Assembly: GCA_018397055.1 (NCBI GenBank)
Contig: JAGTQS010000004.1
Span: forward strand, 1 to 36,998
Reading direction: 5' to 3'
Origin: Candidatus Bathyarchaeota archaeon
GTDB taxonomy: Archaea > Thermoproteota > Bathyarchaeia > Bathyarchaeales > DTEX01
Length of the DNA: 36,998 nt
In this document: one piece after another, positions 15,414 through 23,633 of the stretch
Layout: every line of letters starts with the position of its first letter
How positions within the stretch are numbered: the stretch's first letter is position 1
The notes under the pieces: model-generated
What the model saw: the letters and a program-made list of their open reading frames with translations, nothing else
What the model was told of the DNA's origin: nothing
Database searches by the model: none
Made by a program: the position numbers and the translations under genes

Positions 15414-16427
15414 TTGGCTGACAAGCTTCAACTGGGAATTGTTGGTTGCGGTGGAATTGGAGTAACGCATCTAAAGGGACTTGTTAAGAACCCGTTTGTG
15501 GAACTCACAGCCTTCTGCGACGCAAACATAAACCAAGCTAGAAACGTTGCCCAACAGTTCCGTCCAGAAGCAAGGGTTTTTGACAATGCTGAAACCATGA
15601 TAAACGAGATTAAGCTTGACGTTTTGTACCTGTGCATTCCACCCTTCGCCCACGGCGTAGAGCACACTGCGATTGACCGCGGAATCCCGTTCTTTGTCGA
15701 GAAACCTATTCACTTGGACCTTAACCAGGCGAAGCAGATTGCTTCGGAGATTGAAAGCAAAAAGGTTCTGACAAGCGTAGGCTACATGAACCGTTACCGA
15801 AAAGGCGTGCAGAGAGTCCGGGAAGTCCTCAAGGAGGATCCGCCTATTCTGTTGCTCGGAGGCTGGGTTGGGGGAACGCCGAGGTTTGATGCTTCTGCCC
15901 CCAGTTTTAGCTGGTGGGTTGACAAAGCAAAGAGCGGGGGACAATTTCACGAGCAGGTTACGCATACGGTTGACCTTGCACGTTACCTTTGCGGCGAAGT
16001 AGCTGAGGTTCACGCATACTCAGCTCGTGGACTTAACAAGGGAACTGCGCCTAACTATAACATTGAAGACGCAAGCGTCGTGGGTTTGAAATTCCGTAGC
16101 GGCGCAGTTGGGGCTTTGTGGGCTTCGTGTTCAAGCAATGCGGGAGAAGGTGGTGTAAGCCTAACCATATATGGTTTGAGGACGACGGCTTTGTTCACCA
16201 AGTGGGAGCACAACTTGAGGTTGCTACAGGTTGACAAGTGGCACGAGGAGATTCTAGGCGAACCCAACATCTTCGAAATTGAGGATTACGCTTTCATCGA
16301 AGCCGTACGTTCATGCGACGAGTCAAAAATCCTTTGTCCATATTCAGACGCGGTGAAGACGCTTGAAATTACTTTGGCGGCTAACACGTCTATGGAGACG
16401 GGCAAGCCGGTGAAAATCTCTGGCTAA
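15414..16427 (+). CDS. Gfo/Idh/MocA-family oxidoreductase (first copy)
   Basis: NAD(P)-dependent sugar or inositol dehydrogenase family, 337 aa. Rossmann motif GIVGCGGIGVTHLKG at the N-terminus, the conserved VEKPIHLD lysine motif (about residues 94-101), and the catalytic-region GGQFHEQVTHTVDLARYLCG with the usual His/Asp spacing. The TTG start at 15414 has a strong GGAGGTG Shine-Dalgarno sequence. It is co-oriented with the epimerase upstream (18 nt) and a second family member 78 nt downstream. Substrate cannot be read from the sequence; inositol, glucose or amino-sugar derivatives are all known for relatives. Confidence 0.88.
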   Translation: MADKLQLGIVGCGGIGVTHLKGLVKNPFVELTAFCDANINQARNVAQQFRPEARVFDNAETMINEIKLDVLYLCIPPFAHGVEHTAIDRGIPFFVEKPIHLDLNQAKQIASEIESKKVLTSVGYMNRYRKGVQRVREVLKEDPPILLLGGWVGGTPRFDASAPSFSWWVDKAKSGGQFHEQVTHTVDLARYLCGEVAEVHAYSARGLNKGTAPNYNIEDASVVGLKFRSGAVGALWASCSSNAGEGGVSLTIYGLRTTALFTKWEHNLRLLQVDKWHEEILGEPNIFEIEDYAFIEAVRSCDESKILCPYSDAVKTLEITLAANTSMETGKPVKISG

Positions 16428-16504
16428 ACTTCTTTCGGCAAGATTGTTCCTATGTTAGGGAAGTAATTTAAGATTTAATGCATATTGTGGGTTAAGGTGG
16501 TTTC

Positions 16505-17605
16505 TTGGATAAGGTTCGGTTCGGCGTGGTTGGAGCGAAGGGAATTGGCAGGACACACATGGAAAGCATTGTTTCATGCGGTAACGCTGAGCTTGTCGCC
16601 GTAGCTGACATTAACGAGGCAGCTGGGAAAGAAGCAGCTTCGAAATACGGTGTTAAGTGGTTCATGGACTACGAGAAGATGCTTGAACAAAAGGACATCG
16701 ACGCAGTTTCCATCTGCACCCCGCACTTTCTTCACTGCAACATGGCTTTGAAGGCTCTTGAGTACAGCAAAAACGTTCTCGTTGAAAAGCCTATGGCAAT
16801 AACAGTAAGAGAAGCTGACAAGATGGTTGAGAAAGCTAAGACTACAGGCTTGAAACTTGGCGTGGTCTTCCAGTACAGAACTTTTCCAGTTAACCGAGAA
16901 ATCAAAAGGCTAATCGACGGGGGCGAAATTGGGAAAATCTACAGAGTCGTCATGGAAGCCTGCACTTTTAGAACTCAAGCTTACTATGAAAGCGATGCTT
17001 GGAGGGGAAAATGGAAAACCGAAGGAGGCGGCGCTCTCATAAACCAGACGATTCATAATATCGACCTGCTTCAGTGGCTTGTTGGGCCTCCATCTAAGCT
17101 TCAAGGGCAAATTGGCACAATGTACCACAATGTGGAAGTCGAGGACATAGCTTCCGCCACAATCAGGTTTGAGAACGGAGCCTTCGGAATCTTACAGGTA
17201 AGCATTGTTGACGCCCTAGACACATCAAGGCTTGAGATATGCGGCGAAAAAGGAAAAATCGAATCTAACGGCGAACACAAACGTGCAATCATGAGCAAAC
17301 CTCTTAAAGAATGCATCGCGGACAAGAAAGTCTGGGGCGGAAGACCTGAAAGCCAATGGCTGGAAATTAAGCCGAAAACAGAGGAAAAAGGCGGACACGC
17401 AACAGTCATTAAAGAATACTGCGACGCCATAATCGCTGGCAAGGAGCCTCCTGTTAACGGCGAGGAGGGACGGAAATCCATCGAAATCATTAACGCCATA
17501 ATTCTTTCTTCGTTTGAAGAAAAAACAGTTACCTTCCCCGTGGACAGAGACGCCTATGACAGGTTGATGCGGAGTCTGAGCGAAAAAGAGATGAGGCAAA
17601 AGTAG
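16505..17605 (+). CDS. Gfo/Idh/MocA-family oxidoreductase (second copy)
   Basis: A second member of the family, 366 aa, not a recent duplicate of its neighbour. Rossmann motif GVVGAKGIGRTHMES, VEKPMAITVREAD carrying the conserved Lys, and GGGALINQTIHNIDLLQWLVG with the catalytic-region His and Asp. The TTG start has AAGGTGG just upstream. Two successive Gfo/Idh enzymes beside an epimerase resemble bacterial inositol, levoglucosan or keto-sugar loci, where one oxidises and the other reduces. The gene ends 56 nt before the purS start, and a TATA-like box separates them. Confidence 0.88.
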   Translation: MDKVRFGVVGAKGIGRTHMESIVSCGNAELVAVADINEAAGKEAASKYGVKWFMDYEKMLEQKDIDAVSICTPHFLHCNMALKALEYSKNVLVEKPMAITVREADKMVEKAKTTGLKLGVVFQYRTFPVNREIKRLIDGGEIGKIYRVVMEACTFRTQAYYESDAWRGKWKTEGGGALINQTIHNIDLLQWLVGPPSKLQGQIGTMYHNVEVEDIASATIRFENGAFGILQVSIVDALDTSRLEICGEKGKIESNGEHKRAIMSKPLKECIADKKVWGGRPESQWLEIKPKTEEKGGHATVIKEYCDAIIAGKEPPVNGEEGRKSIEIINAIILSSFEEKTVTFPVDRDAYDRLMRSLSEKEMRQK

Positions 17606-17631
17606 AGCAACACGACGTAAATTCGCCCTCG

Positions 17632-17641
17632 TTTTAAATTT
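17632..17641 (+). promoter_or_regulatory. TATA box for the purSLQ operon
   Basis: TTTTAAATTT is centred about 26 nt before the ATG at 17662, which matches a leaderless archaeal transcript, and there is no Shine-Dalgarno sequence. This spacing is the reason for choosing that ATG as the purS start. Confidence 0.55.
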
Positions 17642-17661
17642 TTGTGTTAATAAGACTTAAT

Positions 17662-17937
17662 ATGAACTCAGCTTTTACTGTTTTTATGCGATATGTGGCA
17701 AGGGTTGAAGTAGGTCTTAAACCTGGTCACTCTGACCCAGAAGGCGAGACCACGAGGGATTCTCTTGCTGAGATGAATTACGCAGTCGAGTCGGTTAAGG
17801 TTGGCAAGGTATATGAGCTCTTTGTTGAGGCTTCATCTCTTGAAGAGGCGGAAAAGATGGTTGACGAGATGTGCCGCAGGCTTCTTGCAAATCCTGTTAA
17901 AGACAACTACAAGGTCAGCATAGAGGAAAGCCGATGA
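17662..17937 (+). CDS. purS: FGAM synthase subunit PurS
   Basis: Small structural subunit of the PurSLQ phosphoribosylformylglycinamidine synthase complex, helping channel ammonia from PurQ to PurL. The sequence shows the family pattern ARVEVGLKPGHSDPEGETTRDSL, VESVKVGKVYEL, and AEKMVDEMCRRLLANPVKDNY. I start at 17662 (91 aa), which fits the TATA spacing; the Met at 17686 (MRYVARVEVGLK) is an alternative, and the track begins at an upstream GTG. The stop overlaps the purL start as ATGA, indicating translational coupling. Confidence 0.92.
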   Translation: MNSAFTVFMRYVARVEVGLKPGHSDPEGETTRDSLAEMNYAVESVKVGKVYELFVEASSLEEAEKMVDEMCRRLLANPVKDNYKVSIEESR

Positions 17938-20315
17938 GTCAACAAATTTACATCAGGAAAGATGCTCAATTCGAGCTCTTCGAGGTTAACATTCTCCACG
18001 CCGACGATAAGCAGCTCATCCAAATCAGCGAAGAAATGGGCTTAGCTCTTAACCTCAAAGAGATGAGGACAATCAAAAACTATTTTGTCCAAAAAAACAG
18101 GAACCCGACGGATGTTGAACTGCAAACCTTGGGGCAAACCTGGTCTGAACACTGTTTTCACAAAACCTTCAAGGGAACAATACTGACGCCTGAAGGCAAA
18201 AGGATTGACTCTCTTTTCAGAACATATATTGCTAAAGCCACGCTTGAGCTGAATAAGCCTTGGTGCCTTTCAGTCTTCGAGGACAACGCTGGCATAGTGC
18301 AGTTCCAAGACGACATCGCAGTCGCAGCGAAGGTTGAAACCCACAATCATCCTTCAGCCATAGAACCGTTCGGGGGAGCCGCAACTGGAACAGGAGGCGT
18401 AATACGCGACGTTCTCGGCGTGTGGGCTGACCCAATTGCGTGCACCGACGTTCTCGGTTTTGGTCCGCTTGATTACGACTACAACAAGTTGCCCTCAGGC
18501 ATAAAGCATCCGAAATACGTTTTCCGAGGAGTAGTTGCGGGAATAGGCTGCTACGGCAACAACATGGGCATCCCAACCGTTAATGGCGCAATCTATTTTG
18601 ATGAAAGCTTCACGGGAAACGTGGTCGTTTACTGCGGATGCATAGGAACTTTACCTATAGATAAGTACATAAAAAAGGCCAAGCCGGGTCACCACCTAGT
18701 TTTAGCTGGAGGACGAACAGGAAGAGACGGAATTCACGGCGTAACCTTCGCGTCGCTGGAGCTCACCGAAAAATCCGAAGAAGTTTCTAGGCCAGCTGTT
18801 CAAATTGCGAATCCAATTGAAGAGGAAAAACTCAAACGCGCCATAATCAAAATACGAGACCAAAAGCTAGCCTCGTCTATAACTGACCTCGGCGGAGGCG
18901 GACTGTCCAGCGCAGTTGGAGAGGCAGCTCACAAATATAGATGCGGAGCAAAAGTTGCTCTTGAAAAAGTTCCCTTAAAATACCCAAATATTCCGCCATG
19001 GGAAATCTACATTTCAGAGTCCCAAGAAAGAATGCTTATCACTGTGCCTAAAATGAACCTGCAAGATACGCTGGAAATTTTCGCTTCAGAAGACGTTGAG
19101 GCAACAGACATTGGAACCTTAACGACCGAGCAAGCCCTAAGGTTAACATACGATGGAACCGTCGTCGCCGACGTAGACATGGACTTTCTTTTTAACCCAC
19201 CGAAGATCACGAAAAAGGTCGAGTGGAAAAAAGTCGAGTACACTGAGCCAACCTTCAGCGAACCTGAAGACTTGACAAGCATCCTAGTTGATTTGTTGTC
19301 TTCGCCTAACATTGCAAGCAAGGAATCTGTGATCAGAACATACGACCACGAGGTTAAAGGAAACACGGTGCTCAAACCGCTGTGCGGAATACACGGCGGA
19401 CCAAGCGACGCCGCGGTCATCAAACCCCTAGACAACTCGTACAGGGGCCTCGTAATCTCGTGCGGCATAAACCCGCAGTACGGGAAAATCGACGCTTACT
19501 GGATGGCAGCCTCAAACATCGACGAAGCAATAAGAAATAACATCGCAGTAGGCGGACAAAGAATAGCCCTCCTCGACAACTTCGTGTGGGGAAGCCCAGA
19601 AAAACCCGACCGACTCGGCTCGCTTATGAAAGCCTGCGAAGCCTGCTACAATTACGCGAAAGGCTTTGAAACCCCATTCATCTCGGGAAAAGACAGCCTC
19701 TACAACGAGTCTCCATTAGGCCCCGTCACGCCGACACTTCTGATAACGGCGATTGGCATAATCCCTGACGTTCGGAAAACAGTTTCGATGGACCTGAAGG
19801 CTTCCGGAGACCTCGTTTACCTAGTTGGTCAAACGTACCCGGAGCTAGGAGGCTCTGAATACTATCGAAGGCTGGGATACATCGGATGTTCAGTTCCAGT
19901 CGTCAGGTTAAATGAAGCAAAAAGAACGATGGACAGAATCTCGAAAGCCATCGAGGCCGGCTGCGTGAAAGCTTGCCACGACCTTTCTGAAGGCGGATTA
20001 GCCGTGTCAGCGGCGGAAATGGCGTTTTCAGGAGACTTAGGAATGGATGTTTCATTAACAAGGTTTCCTCAGTCCGTGCCGATAACGAGAAACGATTTTG
20101 TCCTTTTCTCTGAGTCAAACAGCCGATTTCTAGTCGAGGTTCCAGAAAAAGCGAAAGAAGATTTCGAGGCTGCAATGAAAGGCTCAAACTATGCGTGCAT
20201 CGGAAGAGTCACAAAAGAAAAATGTTTGTTGATTCGTGGGCTAAACGGCGAACCTGTCATACAGGCAGACCTGGACATGCTGAGAGACGCGTGGAAAAAA
20301 CTCTTCGGGGGATAA
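17934..20315 (+). CDS. purL: FGAM synthase large subunit PurL
   Basis: ATP-dependent conversion of FGAR to FGAM in de novo purine synthesis. At 793 aa this is the small (PurSLQ-type) PurL rather than the 1300-aa fused form. Features: GQTWSEHCFHKTFKG, the ATP/Mg loop KVETHNHPSAIEPFGGAATG, GGGGLSSAVGE, the second PurM-like half with FISGKDSLYNE, and CHDLSEGGLAVSAAEMA. It overlaps purS by 4 nt (ATGA) and is followed 3 nt later by purQ, so the three are one operon. The reading frame is intact. Confidence 0.96.
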   Translation: MSQQIYIRKDAQFELFEVNILHADDKQLIQISEEMGLALNLKEMRTIKNYFVQKNRNPTDVELQTLGQTWSEHCFHKTFKGTILTPEGKRIDSLFRTYIAKATLELNKPWCLSVFEDNAGIVQFQDDIAVAAKVETHNHPSAIEPFGGAATGTGGVIRDVLGVWADPIACTDVLGFGPLDYDYNKLPSGIKHPKYVFRGVVAGIGCYGNNMGIPTVNGAIYFDESFTGNVVVYCGCIGTLPIDKYIKKAKPGHHLVLAGGRTGRDGIHGVTFASLELTEKSEEVSRPAVQIANPIEEEKLKRAIIKIRDQKLASSITDLGGGGLSSAVGEAAHKYRCGAKVALEKVPLKYPNIPPWEIYISESQERMLITVPKMNLQDTLEIFASEDVEATDIGTLTTEQALRLTYDGTVVADVDMDFLFNPPKITKKVEWKKVEYTEPTFSEPEDLTSILVDLLSSPNIASKESVIRTYDHEVKGNTVLKPLCGIHGGPSDAAVIKPLDNSYRGLVISCGINPQYGKIDAYWMAASNIDEAIRNNIAVGGQRIALLDNFVWGSPEKPDRLGSLMKACEACYNYAKGFETPFISGKDSLYNESPLGPVTPTLLITAIGIIPDVRKTVSMDLKASGDLVYLVGQTYPELGGSEYYRRLGYIGCSVPVVRLNEAKRTMDRISKAIEAGCVKACHDLSEGGLAVSAAEMAFSGDLGMDVSLTRFPQSVPITRNDFVLFSESNSRFLVEVPEKAKEDFEAAMKGSNYACIGRVTKEKCLLIRGLNGEPVIQADLDMLRDAWKKLFGG

Positions 20316-20318
20316 AAA

Positions 20319-21137
20319 ATGGATCGTAACAATATTAAAGCGTGTATTGTGAGGGTTGGCGGAACAAACTGCGACGCTGAGACAAAAAGGTCCTTCGAGG
20401 AACTCGGCGTAAAAGCTGAGGTTCGACATTTATCTGAGATTGCGAAAAGCAACAACCTGCTTGAGTTCGACATCTTGGTGTTTCCAGGCGGATTCTCGTT
20501 CGGCGACTACGTTAGAGCCGGAGCCATACTGGCCAAAAGCTTTTCCGCTAAGCTCAACCGCCGCCTAAAAGCCTTTGTGGAAGAGGGAAAACCTATACTG
20601 GGCATATGCAACGGCTTCCAAGTTCTAGTTGAGGCAGGTCTTCTCCCAGCATTCAACGGAATCAGTAAATACCCAGAAGCAGCTCTGGCAACAAACTTAC
20701 CAATTGGCTTCAGATGCAGATGGGTGTATCTGAAACATGAGAACTCGGGAAAATGCGTTTTCACCAAGAAGATTCCTAAGGGAAAGGTTCTTCGGATGCC
20801 TATTGCCCACGCTGAGGGCAGGTTCATGTTCCCGAAAGACAGCGAAGGCAGCTGTCTTGAGAGGCTCGTGGACAACGACCAGCTCGTCTTCAGATACTGC
20901 GACGAACAGGGAAGAGGTGCAGGTGGAAAATACCCGTACAACCCCAACGGATCATTCTACGGCATCGCGGGAATCTGCAACCCAGAGGGAACCGTTTTCG
21001 GATTAATGCCTCACCCGGAAAGAGCCTTTTACGGTTGGCAACTGCCGGACTGGACGAAGGGTGAGAAGCCTTCAGAATTCGTCGATGGAAGGCTGATCTT
21101 CGAATCCGTTGTTGAACACGTAGCAGCTAAGCTCTAG
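20319..21137 (+). CDS. purQ: FGAM synthase glutaminase subunit PurQ
   Basis: Class I glutamine amidotransferase giving ammonia to PurL. PGGFSFGDYVRAGA is the oxyanion region, the nucleophile Cys is in ILGICNGFQVLVEAGLLP, and His and Glu of the triad are in LMPHPERAFYG. The length of 272 aa is longer than the 220-aa bacterial form, as in many archaea. The ATG lies 3 nt after the purL stop. A hairpin with a T-run follows the gene. Confidence 0.95.
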   Translation: MDRNNIKACIVRVGGTNCDAETKRSFEELGVKAEVRHLSEIAKSNNLLEFDILVFPGGFSFGDYVRAGAILAKSFSAKLNRRLKAFVEEGKPILGICNGFQVLVEAGLLPAFNGISKYPEAALATNLPIGFRCRWVYLKHENSGKCVFTKKIPKGKVLRMPIAHAEGRFMFPKDSEGSCLERLVDNDQLVFRYCDEQGRGAGGKYPYNPNGSFYGIAGICNPEGTVFGLMPHPERAFYGWQLPDWTKGEKPSEFVDGRLIFESVVEHVAAKL

Positions 21138-21150
21138 CCCTGTTCACCGC

Positions 21151-21166
21151 ATCGTTTTTTAACGAT
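21151..21166 (+). terminator. Hairpin with T-tract after purQ
   Basis: Perfect inverted repeat ATCGTT-TTTT-AACGAT beginning 13 nt after the purQ stop; the loop and one arm give a T6 run. It probably ends the purSLQ transcript. Confidence 0.45.
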
Positions 21167-21188
21167 TAAATAATTCCTCGACGTAAAC

Positions 21189-21207
21189 GTACACAAACGG
21201 GGTGTAC
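21189..21207. promoter_or_regulatory. Inverted repeat GTACAC/GTGTAC before the DAP-dehydrogenase-like gene
   Basis: A perfect 6-bp inverted repeat with a 7-nt spacer ends 8 nt before the TTG start and covers the G-rich segment that would serve as ribosome binding site. It could be an operator or a translation-control hairpin; it is short enough to be chance. Confidence 0.25.
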
Positions 21208-21215
21208 ACACGAAA

Positions 21216-22283
21216 TTGAGCAAGGATTACGGATCATTTTCTTGCAAGCCTAACCTGAAGGTAGCCATTTACGGCGTCGGATGGATTGGAGGCAGCATAG
21301 CGAGGCTTCTCTTAACAAAGAAGGGGCTGGAAATCGTCGGAGCCGTCGACTTCGCGCAGGCGAAGGTTGGACGAGACCTAGGTGAAATCGTCGGGGCTGA
21401 AAAACCCTTAGGCGTCAAAGTCACAAAGGACGCGGAAGAACTGTTTTCCACGGTTAAGCCTGACGTTGTTGTTCACGCAACCTCCTCGTATTTTAGAGAC
21501 GTGTATCCGCAGCTTGAGGAAATCGTGAAACACGGCGTAAACGTGGTTTCAACTTGCGAGGAGCTCTCGTATCCTTACTTTTCAAGCGGCGAACTTGCAG
21601 CGAAACTTGACGCTTTGGCCAAAAAACATAAAGTGGCAGTGTTAGGCACAGGTGTAAACCCAGGTTTCGTAATGGACACACTGCCAATAGTGCTGTCAGG
21701 CGTGTGCCAAGAAATCAGAAACATCAAAGTTGAAAGAGTCATGGACGCCAGTACGCGAAGGATGCCGTTCCAGAAAAAAATAGGCGCAGGACTAACAGTT
21801 GACGAGTTCCGCGAAAAAATCAGGAACAAGCAAATAACGGGCCACGTTGGTCTTGAACAGTCAGTTGCCATGATTGCTGACGCCTTGGGATGGAGCCTTC
21901 AAGCCGTCGAGTTAGGTGTCGTTGAACCCGTCGTGGCTGAAAAACCCGTGAAGAGCAAAGAGATAAAAGTTGAACGCGGAAAGGTTGCGGGTCTAAGGCA
22001 GTCCGCCCGCGGCATCATGCACAGTAAACCTGTCATCACTTTGTTGTTTGAGGCGTACATCGGCGCAGAGGAAGAATACGACTCAATCACAATTGAGGGC
22101 GTGCCAAAGATTTGTGAAAAAATCAGCCCATGCGTGCACGGGGACCTCGCGACCGCCGCTATTGTTGTTAACATGATTCCAAAGGTTGTCAACTCAGAGC
22201 CTGGGCTGAAAACGATGAAGGACCTTCCCCTGCCATCGGCGGTTCTAGGCGACATCCGACGAACCATTCTCCGTTTTGGTTAA
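21216..22283 (+). CDS. Dihydrodipicolinate-reductase-like oxidoreductase (2,4-diaminopentanoate dehydrogenase type)
   Basis: A Rossmann-fold protein of 355 aa: AIYGVGWIGGSIARLLL at the N-terminus, VVHATSSYFRDVYPQ, and VLGTGVNPGFVMDTLP, a block characteristic of the 2,4-diaminopentanoate dehydrogenase/DapB-like family of ornithine fermentation. No other ornithine-fermentation genes are in the window, so the true substrate is uncertain. It starts at TTG, with GGGGTG about 12 nt upstream. It stands alone downstream of purQ and convergent with UPF0282. Confidence 0.82.
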   Translation: MSKDYGSFSCKPNLKVAIYGVGWIGGSIARLLLTKKGLEIVGAVDFAQAKVGRDLGEIVGAEKPLGVKVTKDAEELFSTVKPDVVVHATSSYFRDVYPQLEEIVKHGVNVVSTCEELSYPYFSSGELAAKLDALAKKHKVAVLGTGVNPGFVMDTLPIVLSGVCQEIRNIKVERVMDASTRRMPFQKKIGAGLTVDEFREKIRNKQITGHVGLEQSVAMIADALGWSLQAVELGVVEPVVAEKPVKSKEIKVERGKVAGLRQSARGIMHSKPVITLLFEAYIGAEEEYDSITIEGVPKICEKISPCVHGDLATAAIVVNMIPKVVNSEPGLKTMKDLPLPSAVLGDIRRTILRFG

Positions 22284-22306
22284 GGGTTTGCCTGCGGCTA
22301 AGGTGC

Positions 22307-23293
22307 TTATATGGGAGGCGCCACACGTTTTCTTTCTTCCAGCGGCATTTTTGTCCACTCTATGAATTGTTGAGACGGAGGCTCAGCCTCGTACAAGGCT
22401 TTTCTATGCGCTTCAAATAACGTGTTCTCTGTTCCAGCGTACTCAGCAGCGGTGACTATTCGATTTCCAACACTGGCTGCTTTGTCAATTGACGGCTGCG
22501 CGGTTTGCTTCCATTTTTCGTCTCTGAGAATGTGGTGGTCCAGGATTGTAACAGGCACGTTTTCCGCGACGACGTTAAGGTTCATCATCGCCTGCTCAAT
22601 GTTTTTTGGGTTAACCTTGTACTGGGCAAGGTAGATTGGCGGACCACCTATAATAGCCATCCTAGAGGTTTCTCTTACGACAAGCACAGCTGTTGTATCA
22701 GCCATGGGTCCTTGAACATCAGGCGCGTAAAGCACTCTTTCTTTTTTGTGTTCAATTGTTGTCATGAGAACCCACCCTAGCCCCGAGCCTTCCTCACCGT
22801 GGCTAACTGGAGCTGAAAACCTTATTGTCGTGTTTTCGAACTTGAAGGCTCTGCTGTCGGCGAACTCGAGCCTCGCAGCTTTTTTTCCAACAGTCCTGTG
22901 GAACATCCATCCTCGCTGCCTCTGGCTGGGGTTAATGTTCGCCTTGTAGCTCTTTGCGAAAACAATCTTTCCCGAGTATATCTTCTCAGCAATCTCAGCT
23001 GATGACCAGTGGTTAACCCAGTCGGTGAACGAAGGCGTGTGGTGGTCAAAATGGTAGTGGCTAACCGTGACGACATCAGCCTTTTCAGCTAGCTCCAGCA
23101 TCCTTGCCCTGCACTTTTTCAAGGCCAAGTATTCCTTAGGGTGGGGGGGCAGATTGAACCTGTTTGGGCATAGAGAGACGCCTGCGTCTAAAAGAATCTT
23201 TATGTCTGGGGTTTCAACGTATGTGCACATGGAACGAACGCCGAGGCTTTCGAAGGCAACGGGAACAACCTTGATGAAGCCCAGATTTTCCAT
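22307..23293 (-). CDS. UPF0282 family metallo-beta-lactamase-fold hydrolase
   Basis: An archaeal metallo-hydrolase of 328 aa. Metal-site motif VSHYHFDHHTPSF (HxHxDH) near residue 78-90, PVSHGEEGSG (a further His), YAPDVQGP (bridging Asp) and LDHHILRDEKW near the C-terminus. Family members are restricted mostly to archaea and have no assigned substrate; they resemble RNase J/beta-CASP relatives and other hydrolases of the superfamily. The ATG is preceded by GGTG-type sequence. Monocistronic and convergent with the upstream oxidoreductase. Confidence 0.87.
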   Translation of the reverse strand: MENLGFIKVVPVAFESLGVRSMCTYVETPDIKILLDAGVSLCPNRFNLPPHPKEYLALKKCRARMLELAEKADVVTVSHYHFDHHTPSFTDWVNHWSSAEIAEKIYSGKIVFAKSYKANINPSQRQRGWMFHRTVGKKAARLEFADSRAFKFENTTIRFSAPVSHGEEGSGLGWVLMTTIEHKKERVLYAPDVQGPMADTTAVLVVRETSRMAIIGGPPIYLAQYKVNPKNIEQAMMNLNVVAENVPVTILDHHILRDEKWKQTAQPSIDKAASVGNRIVTAAEYAGTENTLFEAHRKALYEAEPPSQQFIEWTKMPLEERKRVAPPI

Positions 23294-23380
23294 ACCAACA
23301 CCAAGCGTCTATCTGTCTTCAATGCCCTAAGGATTAGCTTCATTTCTTATCAAGGTTACCTTTCCTAAAAGTGAGGTTTA

Positions 23381-23605
23381 ATGCACAACACTAAGAAGAG
23401 GTGTGGGTTCCACACTCAAGATCTACATCACGCTTAGTTCAGTAGGGTCAGAGCTGTCATCACCCACGAACAAAGCTATGGCCTAATTCGAAATAAAGTT
23501 TTTGCTCAAGATTACGATAGAAAGGATCCTGTTGTTCCTGCAAATTTTAAATTCGGTGAAAAAATTGTTCGCCGTCTGATTAGGCTTTTGAGAAGACATA
23601 AATAG
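23381..23605 (+). pseudogene. Small ORF interrupted by one in-frame TAG
   Basis: In the 340-nt gap between UPF0282 and the HypE-like gene, an ATG at 23381 with GTGAGGT just upstream opens a frame of 18 codons ending in TAG (23435-23437). The same frame then stays open for 55 more codons (RVRAVITHEQSYG, DYDRKDPVVPANFKFG, KIVRRLIRLLRRHK) to a TAG at 23603. The second part has a natural-looking composition. I do not recognise the protein. TAG is a normal stop for several genes here, so a nonsense-mutated gene or a chance ORF is more likely than amber decoding. Confidence 0.35.
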
Positions 23606-23633
23606 GCTTGGGCTTCCCTTTTTTCAATGTATC

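Noticed and set aside
23381-23605. Firm claim of pyrrolysine at the in-frame TAG
   Set aside because: TAG is an ordinary stop for many genes in the window, and no pyl genes or methylamine methyltransferases are seen.
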